A DNA stretch of 5,736 nt, taken from the NCBI GenBank assembly GCA_025360565.1, contig JANYBY010000007.1, positions 1-5,736 on the forward strand. Reading direction: 5' to 3'. The position numbers and the translations under genes are program-made. The notes beneath the pieces were generated by a model. That model had not been told where the DNA came from. It did not search any database and was given only the letters and a program-made list of their open reading frames with translations. Position 1 is the first letter of the stretch. The number at the start of each line of letters is the position of its first letter. Below, one piece after another: positions 1 through 5,472 of the stretch. This stretch comes from Bacteroidota bacterium (GTDB lineage Bacteria > Bacteroidota > Bacteroidia > B-17B0 > Aurantibacillaceae).

Positions 1-217
1 CAATTTGTTGATTTGCGGTGTCTTTTAAAAAATTTTGCGAAAGATCTTTGTAATAAAAACCCGAAGGAAGGTAATTGTAATAAAAAGCTACATCGTGCTC
101 AATTACTTTGGTGCTGTTCCAAAATGTAATATTAAAATTTACCCAGGTGGCAACAACAATAGTAAGTCCAATAATGAGTTTGGGAGGAAATTCTTTTATT
201 GCCTTAAAAAAATTCAA
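1..217 (-). CDS. Membrane protein, N-terminal part (runs off left edge), TTG start
   Basis: An open frame on the minus strand runs from a TTG at 217-215, three bases after the aldehyde dehydrogenase stop, to the window edge without a stop (72 codons). No in-frame ATG or GTG lies between the preceding in-frame stop, about 75 bases upstream inside the dehydrogenase gene, and this TTG. An AGGA sits nine bases before it, so TTG is the best start, though ATT cannot be excluded. The visible protein has a short basic start (NFFKAIKEFPPK), one clear hydrophobic helix (about residues 14-33, LIIGLTIVVATW then FNITFW), then an aromatic stretch with HDVAFYYNYLPSGFYYKDL at 41-59. I associate that D-x-x-x-YYxYLP-x-x-FxYKDL pattern with the first loop of large Bacteroidota integral membrane proteins resembling glycosyltransferases of the dolichyl-phosphate-mannose mannosyltransferase type. 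That assignment is from memory and rests only on the N-terminus. It is probably co-transcribed with the dehydrogenase, although no metabolic link is evident. Confidence 0.6.
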   Translation of the reverse strand, partial: MNFFKAIKEFPPKLIIGLTIVVATWVNFNITFWNSTKVIEHDVAFYYNYLPSGFYYKDLSQNFLKDTANQQI

Positions 218-219
218 AA

Positions 220-1680
220 TTAATGATCCTGAAATTTTAAATACGGCAATAATCCGTGCAGTCCTCCTTCCCTTCCAAATCCGCTTTCCTTATAACCGCC
301 AAAAGGAGAGGCGGGATCAAATTTATTATAAGTATTTGCCCAAATTACTCCGGCGCGCAATTTTGAAGTAAGATTAAAAATTTTAGAACCCTTGTCTGTC
401 CATACGCCGGCACTTAAGCCATAAGGAATGTTGTTTGCCTTTTCGATCACCTCTTCAATAGTTCTGAAAGTTTGAATGGTTAACACCGGGCCAAAAATTT
501 CTTCCTGAACAACACGGTTACTTTGCGAGGCGCCGATAAATAATGTTGGTTTGCAGAAAAATCCTTTCGTTGGAATGGAGCAAGAATTTTGATGCAATTC
601 TAATCCTTCTTCAACACCAATTTTTAAATACTCATTTATTTTTTGCAATTGCTCTTTGCTGTTAATGGCGCCAATATCGGTGTTCTTATCCAATGGATCT
701 CCAACAATGAGGGTTTCCATTCTTGCTTTTAATTTTTGGATCACTTCATTGGCAACACCTTCTTGAACAAACAATCTTGAACCCGCACAACAAACATGGC
801 CTTGGTTAAAAAAGATGCCGTTCACTATTCCTTCAACGGCTTGGTTAATGGGCGCATCGTTAAACACAATGTTGGCGGCTTTTCCGCCAAGTTCTAAAGT
901 TATTTTTTTAGTTGTTCCGGCTATCGCTTTCTGAATTATTTTTCCCACATCAGTGCTTCCGGTGAAGGCTATTTTATTTACGTTAGGATGATTTACCATT
1001 GCGGCGCCGGTATTTCCGAAACCTGTAATGATATTTACAACGCCCGGGGGCAGATCACAATCCTGAACAATCTCTGCCAGTTTAAGGGCGGTTAAAGGAG
1101 TTGATTCGGCCGGTTTTAAAACCACGGTATTGCCGGTTGCCAGTGCGGGCGCTATTTTCCAGGCCGCCATGAGTAAAGGAAAGTTCCAAGGAATAATTTG
1201 GGCGGCAACCCCCAAACTGTTAGGTTTTCGATTTGGAAAAGCATAATCTAATTTATCTGCCCAGCCCGCGTAATAAAAAAAATGATTGGCCGCTGTGGGA
1301 ATATCAAAATCTTTGCTTTCACGAATAGGTTTTCCGCCATCTAAACTTTCTATCACCGCCAATTCGCGCGAACGTTCCTGCATCATACGCGCAATGCGGA
1401 AAATATATTTTGCCCGCTCTTTCGCCGGCATTTTTTTCCACACTTTATCATATGTGTTTTTTGCGGCGCTAACGGCAAGATCTACATCTTTTTCATTGGC
1501 AAGAGCCACCTCGCTTAATTTTTCTTCCGTAGCGGGGTTAATGGTATCAAAATATTTTTTGCCGGTGGGCTTTACCCATTTACCATTAATGAACAGATCG
1601 TACTGCTTTTTTATTTTAGCATGATCTTTTGCTTCGGGGGCAGGAGCGTAGTCCCAGTTAAATTCTTTTTCGTTCGTCAT
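220..1680 (-). CDS. NAD(P)+-dependent aldehyde dehydrogenase, deoC-linked
   Basis: Complete 486-residue aldehyde dehydrogenase of normal family length, probably cytoplasmic, oxidising an aldehyde to the carboxylic acid with NAD(P)+. All hallmark residues are present: PWNFP with the oxyanion Asn166, cofactor-contacting Lys189 in LKPAE, the Rossmann-type turn FTGSTDVG (239-246), general-base Glu263 in LELGG, nucleophile Cys297 in NQGHVCCAGSR, Glu394 in EEIFGP, and the C-terminal PFGGYKESGFGRE segment. The N-terminal NWDYAPAP extension before the core at about residue 28 is, as I recall, shared by ALDHs encoded next to deoC in several phyla. The gene lies 115 bp downstream of deoC on the same strand, which suggests that acetaldehyde from the aldolase is its substrate. 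This is inferred from context, not from the active site. The start ATG is preceded by an A-rich leader without a Shine-Dalgarno sequence. No terminator follows; the next frame begins three bases after the stop. Confidence 0.95.
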   Translation of the reverse strand: MTNEKEFNWDYAPAPEAKDHAKIKKQYDLFINGKWVKPTGKKYFDTINPATEEKLSEVALANEKDVDLAVSAAKNTYDKVWKKMPAKERAKYIFRIARMMQERSRELAVIESLDGGKPIRESKDFDIPTAANHFFYYAGWADKLDYAFPNRKPNSLGVAAQIIPWNFPLLMAAWKIAPALATGNTVVLKPAESTPLTALKLAEIVQDCDLPPGVVNIITGFGNTGAAMVNHPNVNKIAFTGSTDVGKIIQKAIAGTTKKITLELGGKAANIVFNDAPINQAVEGIVNGIFFNQGHVCCAGSRLFVQEGVANEVIQKLKARMETLIVGDPLDKNTDIGAINSKEQLQKINEYLKIGVEEGLELHQNSCSIPTKGFFCKPTLFIGASQSNRVVQEEIFGPVLTIQTFRTIEEVIEKANNIPYGLSAGVWTDKGSKIFNLTSKLRAGVIWANTYNKFDPASPFGGYKESGFGREGGLHGLLPYLKFQDH

Positions 1681-1697
1681 TTATTTCAACTTTATTT

Positions 1698-1783
1698 CTA
1701 CGAATTACAAATTTGTACGAGTTTACAAATCGAAATGCTTGTAAACCCAGATTTGTACATTCGTATTGATTCGTAATTCGTAG
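1698..1783. repeat. 86-bp near-palindrome between deoC and the ALDH gene
   Basis: Arms 1698-1731 and 1750-1783 (34 nt each) are inverted copies with 27 of 34 positions matching and no gaps, separated by an 18-nt centre. The outer 11 bp are perfect (CTACGAATTAC against GTAATTCGTAG), and the inner ends share ACAAATC. A second, alternative hairpin sits in the middle: GTTTACAA (1721-1728) against TTGTAAAC (1739-1746), eight perfect pairs around ten bases. It fills most of the 115-bp gap between the two genes, so it would be transcribed in a deoC-ALDH message and could fold into a long stem. It may be a dispersed palindromic or MITE-like element, a message-processing or stability structure, or part of a promoter region. 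No target-site duplication is visible at its ends. Confidence 0.75.
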
Positions 1784-1795
1784 CGATACATTTAA

Positions 1796-2692
1796 TTAGT
1801 CAATACTTATATAATCCTTACTATAATAAACCCCCTTCTGTTCTTTGCCTAATTGCAGTAAAATATCATTGGCTAAACTGCTTGCTCCAAAGCGGAACCA
1901 TTCATTACTCATCCATTTGGGCCCTAAGGTTTCGTACAACATTACCAAATATTGCAAGGCGCTTTTTGCAGTTGAAATTCCGCCGGCGGGTTTCATCCCT
2001 ATCATAATATTCGTTTTTAAATAATGATCTTTTATAGCTTCAAGCATTACCAGTGTTACGGGCATTGTTGCGGCAGGCTGAATTTTCCCGGTAGATGTTT
2101 TTATAAAATCTGCTCCCGCGCTAATTGCCAGATCACTTGCCCGGCGCACATTATCAAGGGTAGAAAGCTCTCCGGTTTCTAAAATAACTTTTAAGCGTGC
2201 CTTACCACAAGCTTGTTTAATGGCTGCAATCTCATCAAACACAAAATTGTAATTGCCTTTTAAAAATTCGCCGCGGCTAATTACCATGTCTATTTCATCG
2301 GCGCCATTTTCAACTGCAAATTTTGTATCTGTGATTTTAATTTCCAAAGTTGAATTACCGCTCGGGAAAGCGGTTGCAACCGAAGCCACTTTTACCTTAC
2401 TTCCTTTTAAAGTTTGCTTGGCAATTTTTACGTAATTAGGGTAAACACAAACTGCGGCCACACTTGGCAGATCTTTTATATCGTTGCTCAAATGCATGGC
2501 TTTAGTACACATTTGTTTTACTTTTCCTTCGGTATCTTTTCCTTCCAACGTAGTTAGATCTATCATGTTCAAAGCCAAATGTAGTCCCTGCAATTTAGAT
2601 TGTTTTTTTATGCTTCGTGTGTTAAAGCGGGCCACACGCTCTTCAATGCCAACCTGATCAATAACCGGACTATTTCTGAAATTGTAATTCAT
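1796..2692 (-). CDS. deoC: Deoxyribose-phosphate aldolase (EC 4.1.2.4)
   Basis: Complete 298-residue class I aldolase splitting 2-deoxy-D-ribose 5-phosphate into acetaldehyde and D-glyceraldehyde 3-phosphate, a cytoplasmic step in deoxynucleoside breakdown. The TIM-barrel signature is intact: Cys82 in VCVYPNY, Asp135 in ADEIDMVI, Schiff-base Lys198 in GADFIKTSTGK, and proton-relay Lys234 in GMKPAGGIST. The phosphate-binding region RFGASSL lies at 267-273. It is longer than the roughly 260-residue E. coli enzyme, having an N-terminal extension of about 35 residues and a longer C-terminus. That makes it closer in layout to the animal DERA type than to the enterobacterial type. It is the first gene of a minus-strand unit with the ALDH gene, and divergent from the 2802 gene. 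No other deoxynucleoside genes (deoA, deoB, deoD) are in the window. Start ATG at 2692 is supported by the plausible N-terminus and the adjoining non-coding sequence. Confidence 0.97.
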   Translation of the reverse strand: MNYNFRNSPVIDQVGIEERVARFNTRSIKKQSKLQGLHLALNMIDLTTLEGKDTEGKVKQMCTKAMHLSNDIKDLPSVAAVCVYPNYVKIAKQTLKGSKVKVASVATAFPSGNSTLEIKITDTKFAVENGADEIDMVISRGEFLKGNYNFVFDEIAAIKQACGKARLKVILETGELSTLDNVRRASDLAISAGADFIKTSTGKIQPAATMPVTLVMLEAIKDHYLKTNIMIGMKPAGGISTAKSALQYLVMLYETLGPKWMSNEWFRFGASSLANDILLQLGKEQKGVYYSKDYISID

Positions 2693-2717
2693 GTAATTAA
2701 GACTTAAATATACTTAA

Positions 2718-2736
2718 AATAGGGATATGCCCTATT
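2718..2736. promoter_or_regulatory. Operator-like palindrome in the divergent deoC / 2802 intergenic region
   Basis: AATAGGG (2718-2724) and CCCTATT (2730-2736) are perfect 7-bp inverted arms around a 5-bp centre. The site lies 26-44 bp upstream of the deoC start, where a repressor could block deoC transcription, and is also upstream of the divergent gene starting at 2802. Just downstream on the minus strand, TATATTTA (2712-2705) resembles the Bacteroidota -7 box TAnnTTTG, but I see no convincing -33 TTTG at the right distance. A binding role is inference from symmetry and position only; no regulator gene is in the window. Confidence 0.4.
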
Positions 2737-2801
2737 AGTGAATTTACAATTTTTTAGCAATTTATTTTCTTGGGAAATTTTAAAATTGGTACTTTTAAAA
2801 G

Positions 2802-4043
2802 ATGTTCACTTTTTGCAAACCCATTTCAACAAAAAAAAGATTTTCACCTCTGCGCAAGCTGAATAATGATTTTGCTTTTACACTTTTTGAGAACGCCAAA
2901 ATGGTAATAGCCGCCGATTGGGACCAGATTACAAAAGGAGAAACAATATTTTTGGAAAGAGAATATTTAAGGCTTACCGAAAAATGCACCAACAGTTTTT
3001 TAAAATCGCGTTACGTGGTAGTTTATTCAGGAAAAAAACCGGTGGGCATTATTTATTTTCAGGTGGTAGATTTCAGGGCTGAGATATTTGGAGATCTGCT
3101 TACCAAACAAGTGGACACCATAAAATCGACCCGCTTAAAATTGTTTGAAAATTACATTGGCTCAAACAAAGATGAAGTGTTGATGAGATTGTTCACGTGT
3201 GGAAATAATTTGGTTAGCGGAGAGTATGGTTTTTTATTCGCCAAAAATATAAAGCCGGAATTGGCCCATCAATTGGTTTTGGAAATTACCGAAGTGATCG
3301 GAAAAGAAGAAAAACTTAGCGGGGCAATATCTGCTGTATTGCTCAAAGATTTTACGCACAAACTTAACCCCGAAAAATTATTTAAAGAGGAAGGCTATAC
3401 CGATTTTTTTGTGGAACCTAATTTGGTAGTTGATATTCCGATAGGAATAAAAACATTGAATGATTATATTTTATTGTTCTCAAAAAAATACCGCAACAGG
3501 GCTAAATCTATTTTAAAAACGGGGGTGAGCTTAGAACAAAAACATTTTTTGTTAGATGAAATTAAATTACACGAAACCGAAATTTATAAATTGTACGAGG
3601 AGGTTTACGAAAAGGCAAAATTTAAATTGTTGAAGTTACCTGAGAATTATTTCAGCGAAGTAAAAAAATATTTTCCGAACCAATTTTTTATCACCGGCTT
3701 TTACCTGAACGGAAAGTTGACAGCTTTTACCAGTTATTTTTTAATGCACGACGAGTGCCTAGAGGCGCATTACATTGGTTTTGAGTACGATTTGAATCAC
3801 GAATACGATCTGTACCAAAATATTTTATACTGCAACATTAACGCGGCCATTGAAAACGGAAGAACAAAAGTAAATCTTGGCCGAACCGCTGCCGAAATAA
3901 AAACCACGGTTGGTGCAAAGGCAGTTGACCTGATCTGTTATACCAAACCCCAAAACACCATCTCAAAATTAATTTTAAAACCCTTCATTGGTTTTTTACA
4001 GCCGGGAGAGTGGACACCAAGAAATCCTTTTAAAGAAGAGTAA
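2802..4043 (+). CDS. GNAT/FemAB-like acyltransferase domain protein, hypothetical
   Basis: A 413-residue soluble protein with no signal peptide or membrane helix. The C-terminal half (about 217-385) has the look of a GNAT/FemAB-type acyltransferase. KKYRNRAKS (228-236) opens it. A strand-turn-strand, ITGFYLNGKLTAFTSYFL, lies at 297-314, then HYIGFEYDLNHEYDLYQNIL at 323-342. NAAIENGRTKVNLGRTAAEIK (347-367) matches the helix plus LGRTxxExK pattern in which such proteins end the fold. The N-terminal half (YVVVYSGKKPVGIIYFQV at 71-88) could be a degenerate first copy of the same fold, as in two-lobed FemAB-like proteins. Acyl donor and acceptor cannot be read from the sequence. It stands alone on the plus strand, divergent from deoC and convergent with the ompA-like gene. 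The start is uncertain: Met34 (ATG at 2901) is an in-frame alternative, but FAFTLFENAKMV reads like a strand running through it, so I keep 2802. Confidence 0.75.
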   Translation: MFTFCKPISTKKRFSPLRKLNNDFAFTLFENAKMVIAADWDQITKGETIFLEREYLRLTEKCTNSFLKSRYVVVYSGKKPVGIIYFQVVDFRAEIFGDLLTKQVDTIKSTRLKLFENYIGSNKDEVLMRLFTCGNNLVSGEYGFLFAKNIKPELAHQLVLEITEVIGKEEKLSGAISAVLLKDFTHKLNPEKLFKEEGYTDFFVEPNLVVDIPIGIKTLNDYILLFSKKYRNRAKSILKTGVSLEQKHFLLDEIKLHETEIYKLYEEVYEKAKFKLLKLPENYFSEVKKYFPNQFFITGFYLNGKLTAFTSYFLMHDECLEAHYIGFEYDLNHEYDLYQNILYCNINAAIENGRTKVNLGRTAAEIKTTVGAKAVDLICYTKPQNTISKLILKPFIGFLQPGEWTPRNPFKEE

Positions 4044-4075
4044 GGTTAAAATTAATAAAAGTCGCGGATAGCCGG

Positions 4076-4105
4076 TGTTAGTGGTTGATGGCGGCACACA
4101 GTATA
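4076..4105 (+). repeat. GTTAGTGG repeat, left boundary of ompA-like cassette
   Basis: This copy lies between the convergent acyltransferase and ompA-like genes, starting 33 bases after the former ends. It matches 5405-5435 in the same orientation at 22 of 31 aligned positions, concentrated in the blocks GTTAGYGGTT and ACACAGTWTA. Its first part, 4077-4098, also matches 5303-5324 in inverted orientation at 19 of 22 positions. No inverted partner box (CCACTAAC-like) lies between 3990 and 4076, so on the left there is only a half-site and not a full stem-loop. Confidence 0.65.
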
Positions 4106-4110
4106 TGGTC

Positions 4111-5190
4111 CTACTTTTTGATAATTGTGAATTCGACCCGTCTGTTTTTTTGTCTTCCCTCTTCTGCGTCATTAGTTGCAATAGGTTGCTGGCTGCCGAA
4201 ACCATTGTACTTAATCCGAGAAGAAACAATTCCTTTGCCGATAAGATACTCAGCTACAGCTTTGGCTCTTGCCTCGGATAGAATTTTATTTTTGACTTCC
4301 TCACCAATATTGTCTGTATGACCATTAATAATGATTTTTGTATCTAATTCCTGCTTCAAATATTGAGTTAACTTGTCAAGTTCCTGATATGATTCAGACA
4401 TCAGATCACTTTTATTCGTTGCAAAAAAAACATTTTCCAAAGTGGTGCTTTCATTTGTCTTTGGAGAGAAATCAGGAATAACAATATTTTCGGAGTGCGT
4501 AGTAACGACTATTGAATCTTTGCTTTCGGTGTTTTCATCGTCACCAACAAGGGTAATAGAAACATCGTCTATGTAGTAATGGGAAAATTGCCTAACACCT
4601 TCAGGATGATCATGAATAAAATGTCCCAGCGTTAAAAAAGCTTCAAATCCTTCCGCTAGATATGTTTGAGATAATTTCAGCCATTGCTTTTCTTCTTTAA
4701 AGCCGTTGGGATTAGTAAACTTAATACTTGGCTGTACTGCAAACCCTTTTTTGTTGGGGGTTTTGTAAGGCTTTTCAGAAAATAGGATTCCAAATTCCTT
4801 TACGCTAGTGATCGATTTTTCAGCTCGACTGACATAAAATTCAACAAGATAGGTTTCCCCTGCTATCAGTGGTTTTGCAAGCTTGGTTCCCATATATTCT
4901 ATATATTCTCTGTGTATGCAAATCCCCGCATAAGCTTTTCCAGAGTGTGGTGCTTGAATACCATACATGTTTTTCGGAACTCCTTCTCCTATTCCGTTAA
5001 TCTGAATAAAGTAGTCAGTCCCAGAAAAATTAGAGCAAAACCAGTTTTTGCTACAGTTGACAGGGACATGACCATTTCCTGGATCTCCCGCCAACTCTTC
5101 AAAACTTGGATTTAGCACAAGATTTTGTGCTAAACAGTTATGGGGAATTGTAAAAAAATAAGATAAGAGAAATAGTAAAAATATTTTCAT
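4111..5190 (-). CDS. Secreted OmpA-family protein with N-terminal beta-rich domain
   Basis: Start chosen at the ATG at 5190 (359 residues) because MKIFLLFLLSYFFTIP then opens a canonical signal peptide with probable cleavage near CLAQ-N. An in-frame ATG at 5226 would put 12 odd residues in front. The mature protein begins NLVLNPSFEE, the opening of a beta-sandwich, carbohydrate-binding-like module seen in Bacteroidota surface proteins, and that domain closes at YYIDDVSITLV (about residues 205-215). A Ser/Thr-rich linker follows. The last 105 residues are an OmpA-C peptidoglycan-binding domain: VFFATNKSDL, NGHTDNIG with the diaminopimelate-contacting Asp (residue 293), LSEARA with the partner Arg (308), GFGSQQP, and NRRVEFTI at the end. 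It should sit in the outer membrane or periplasm, tethered to peptidoglycan and presenting the N-terminal module; the ligand is unknown. It is a single gene with no partner in its unit, flanked on both sides by related GTTAGYGG repeats, consistent with a cassette or cargo gene. Confidence 0.9.
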   Translation of the reverse strand: MKIFLLFLLSYFFTIPHNCLAQNLVLNPSFEELAGDPGNGHVPVNCSKNWFCSNFSGTDYFIQINGIGEGVPKNMYGIQAPHSGKAYAGICIHREYIEYMGTKLAKPLIAGETYLVEFYVSRAEKSITSVKEFGILFSEKPYKTPNKKGFAVQPSIKFTNPNGFKEEKQWLKLSQTYLAEGFEAFLTLGHFIHDHPEGVRQFSHYYIDDVSITLVGDDENTESKDSIVVTTHSENIVIPDFSPKTNESTTLENVFFATNKSDLMSESYQELDKLTQYLKQELDTKIIINGHTDNIGEEVKNKILSEARAKAVAEYLIGKGIVSSRIKYNGFGSQQPIATNDAEEGRQKNRRVEFTIIKK

Positions 5191-5302
5191 ACAGACGTAT
5201 AACGTACTTTTGAATAAAAGATACAACGATTAAAACATAGTCTTCGGTAAGTTGCTGTCTGCCGAAACGTTTTTGTCAACCGGAATGCCTGTCTCGGAGG
5301 AT

Positions 5303-5324
5303 TGTCCCGCCATTTACCACTAAC
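5303..5324 (-). repeat. Inverted copy of the 4077 repeat, right side of ompA-like gene
   Basis: On the minus strand this reads GTTAGTGGTAAATGGCGG followed by GACA. It matches 4077-4098 at 19 of 22 positions, with differences at positions 10, 11 and 19. The two copies face each other across the ompA-like gene, enclosing 1,248 bp in total, like terminal inverted repeats. The CCACTAAC end of this copy is also the left foot of the stem-loop at 5317-5413. Confidence 0.7.
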
Positions 5325-5413
5325 GTTTTGCGGCCTTGCGCCGTTTTTTGCTTGTCCAATTTACACATTTGAGCGTTAAAACGCAAAAAATGGAGCGAGA
5401 CCGCTGTTAGCGG
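5317..5413. repeat. Imperfect stem-loop resembling an integron attC site
   Basis: Left arm 5317-5351 and right arm 5383-5413 pair over nearly their whole length around a 31-nt loop. The terminal box CCACTAAC pairs with GTTAGCGG (one A/C mismatch). An asymmetric bulge, GTTTT against T, comes next. The inner stem follows: GCGG with CCGC, CTTGC with GCGAG (one G/T pair), CCG with TGG, and TTTTTTGC with GCAAAAAA, interrupted by single mismatches at 5334/5400 and 5340/5394. An R box, an unpaired spacer and then an L stem is the architecture of attC sites, and the length fits. The box departs from the strict RYYYAAC/GTTRRRY consensus, however: GTTAG is right but the last two bases are not. A dispersed palindromic repeat of another kind is the main alternative. 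Confidence 0.6.
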
Positions 5414-5435
5414 TTCGGTTTGCGTACACAGTTTA
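5405..5435 (+). repeat. GTTAGCGG repeat, right boundary of ompA-like cassette
   Basis: Same orientation as the 4076-4105 copy and alike at 22 of 31 aligned positions, with GTTAGYGGTT at one end and ACACAGTWTA at the other. It begins inside the right arm of the 5317-5413 stem-loop. The distance between the two copies (4077 to 5406) is 1,329 bp, the length a cassette would have if recombination took place within GTTAG at both ends. A short perfect hairpin, ACCGCT-GTT-AGCGGT, overlaps its left end at 5400-5414. Confidence 0.6.
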
Positions 5436-5472
5436 CGTTTTGCCTAAGTGTCCGCCGATTAAATGCCATAGA

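Larger units (their letters stand above)
5227..5472. other. Repeat-rich non-coding stretch between ompA-like gene and truncated phosphatase
   Basis: These 246 bases carry no supportable gene on either strand. From left to right they hold a copy of a sequence also present inside the ompA-like gene (5251-5268), the inward-facing inverted repeat 5303-5324, the stem-loop 5317-5413, and the direct-repeat block 5405-5435. The remainder to 5472 shows no recognisable continuation of the phosphatase gene. The composition, with GCGGCC, TTGCGCCG and GAGCGAGACC, is visibly more GC-rich than the neighbouring intergenic regions. Confidence 0.6.

Noticed and set aside
35..371. Plus-strand frames at the left edge
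   Set aside because: Both are antisense to the membrane-protein fragment and the ALDH C-terminus, whose minus-strand readings are clearly protein-like.
1286..1624. Plus-strand open frame of 112 codons opposite the ALDH gene
   Set aside because: It lies wholly within the conserved ALDH coding sequence and its translation looks like antisense of that gene, with no domain features.
2770..2797. Bacteroidota-type promoter (TTG, 17 bp, TACTTTTA) for the acyltransferase gene
   Set aside because: The spacing is shorter than usual and transcription would begin at or just inside the 2802 ATG. It would fit only if translation starts at 2901, so it is too weak to list.
4075..4321. Short plus-strand frames opposite the end of the ompA-like gene
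   Set aside because: They overlap the strongly conserved OmpA-C domain on the other strand and encode nothing recognisable.
5191..5226. Twelve-residue N-terminal extension of the ompA-like protein from the ATG at 5226
   Set aside because: Starting at 5190 places the basic-hydrophobic signal peptide at the very N-terminus. The extra residues would disrupt that arrangement.
5317..5413. Intrinsic terminator for the phosphatase or ompA-like gene
   Set aside because: The T and A runs are inside the stem close to the loop, not directly after a GC-rich hairpin, so this is not the usual terminator layout.
4044..5472. Integrase, transposase, toxin-antitoxin or CRISPR components associated with the repeats
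   Set aside because: I read both strands of this region and found no such coding sequence and no regularly spaced repeat array. Any recombinase would have to be encoded elsewhere.
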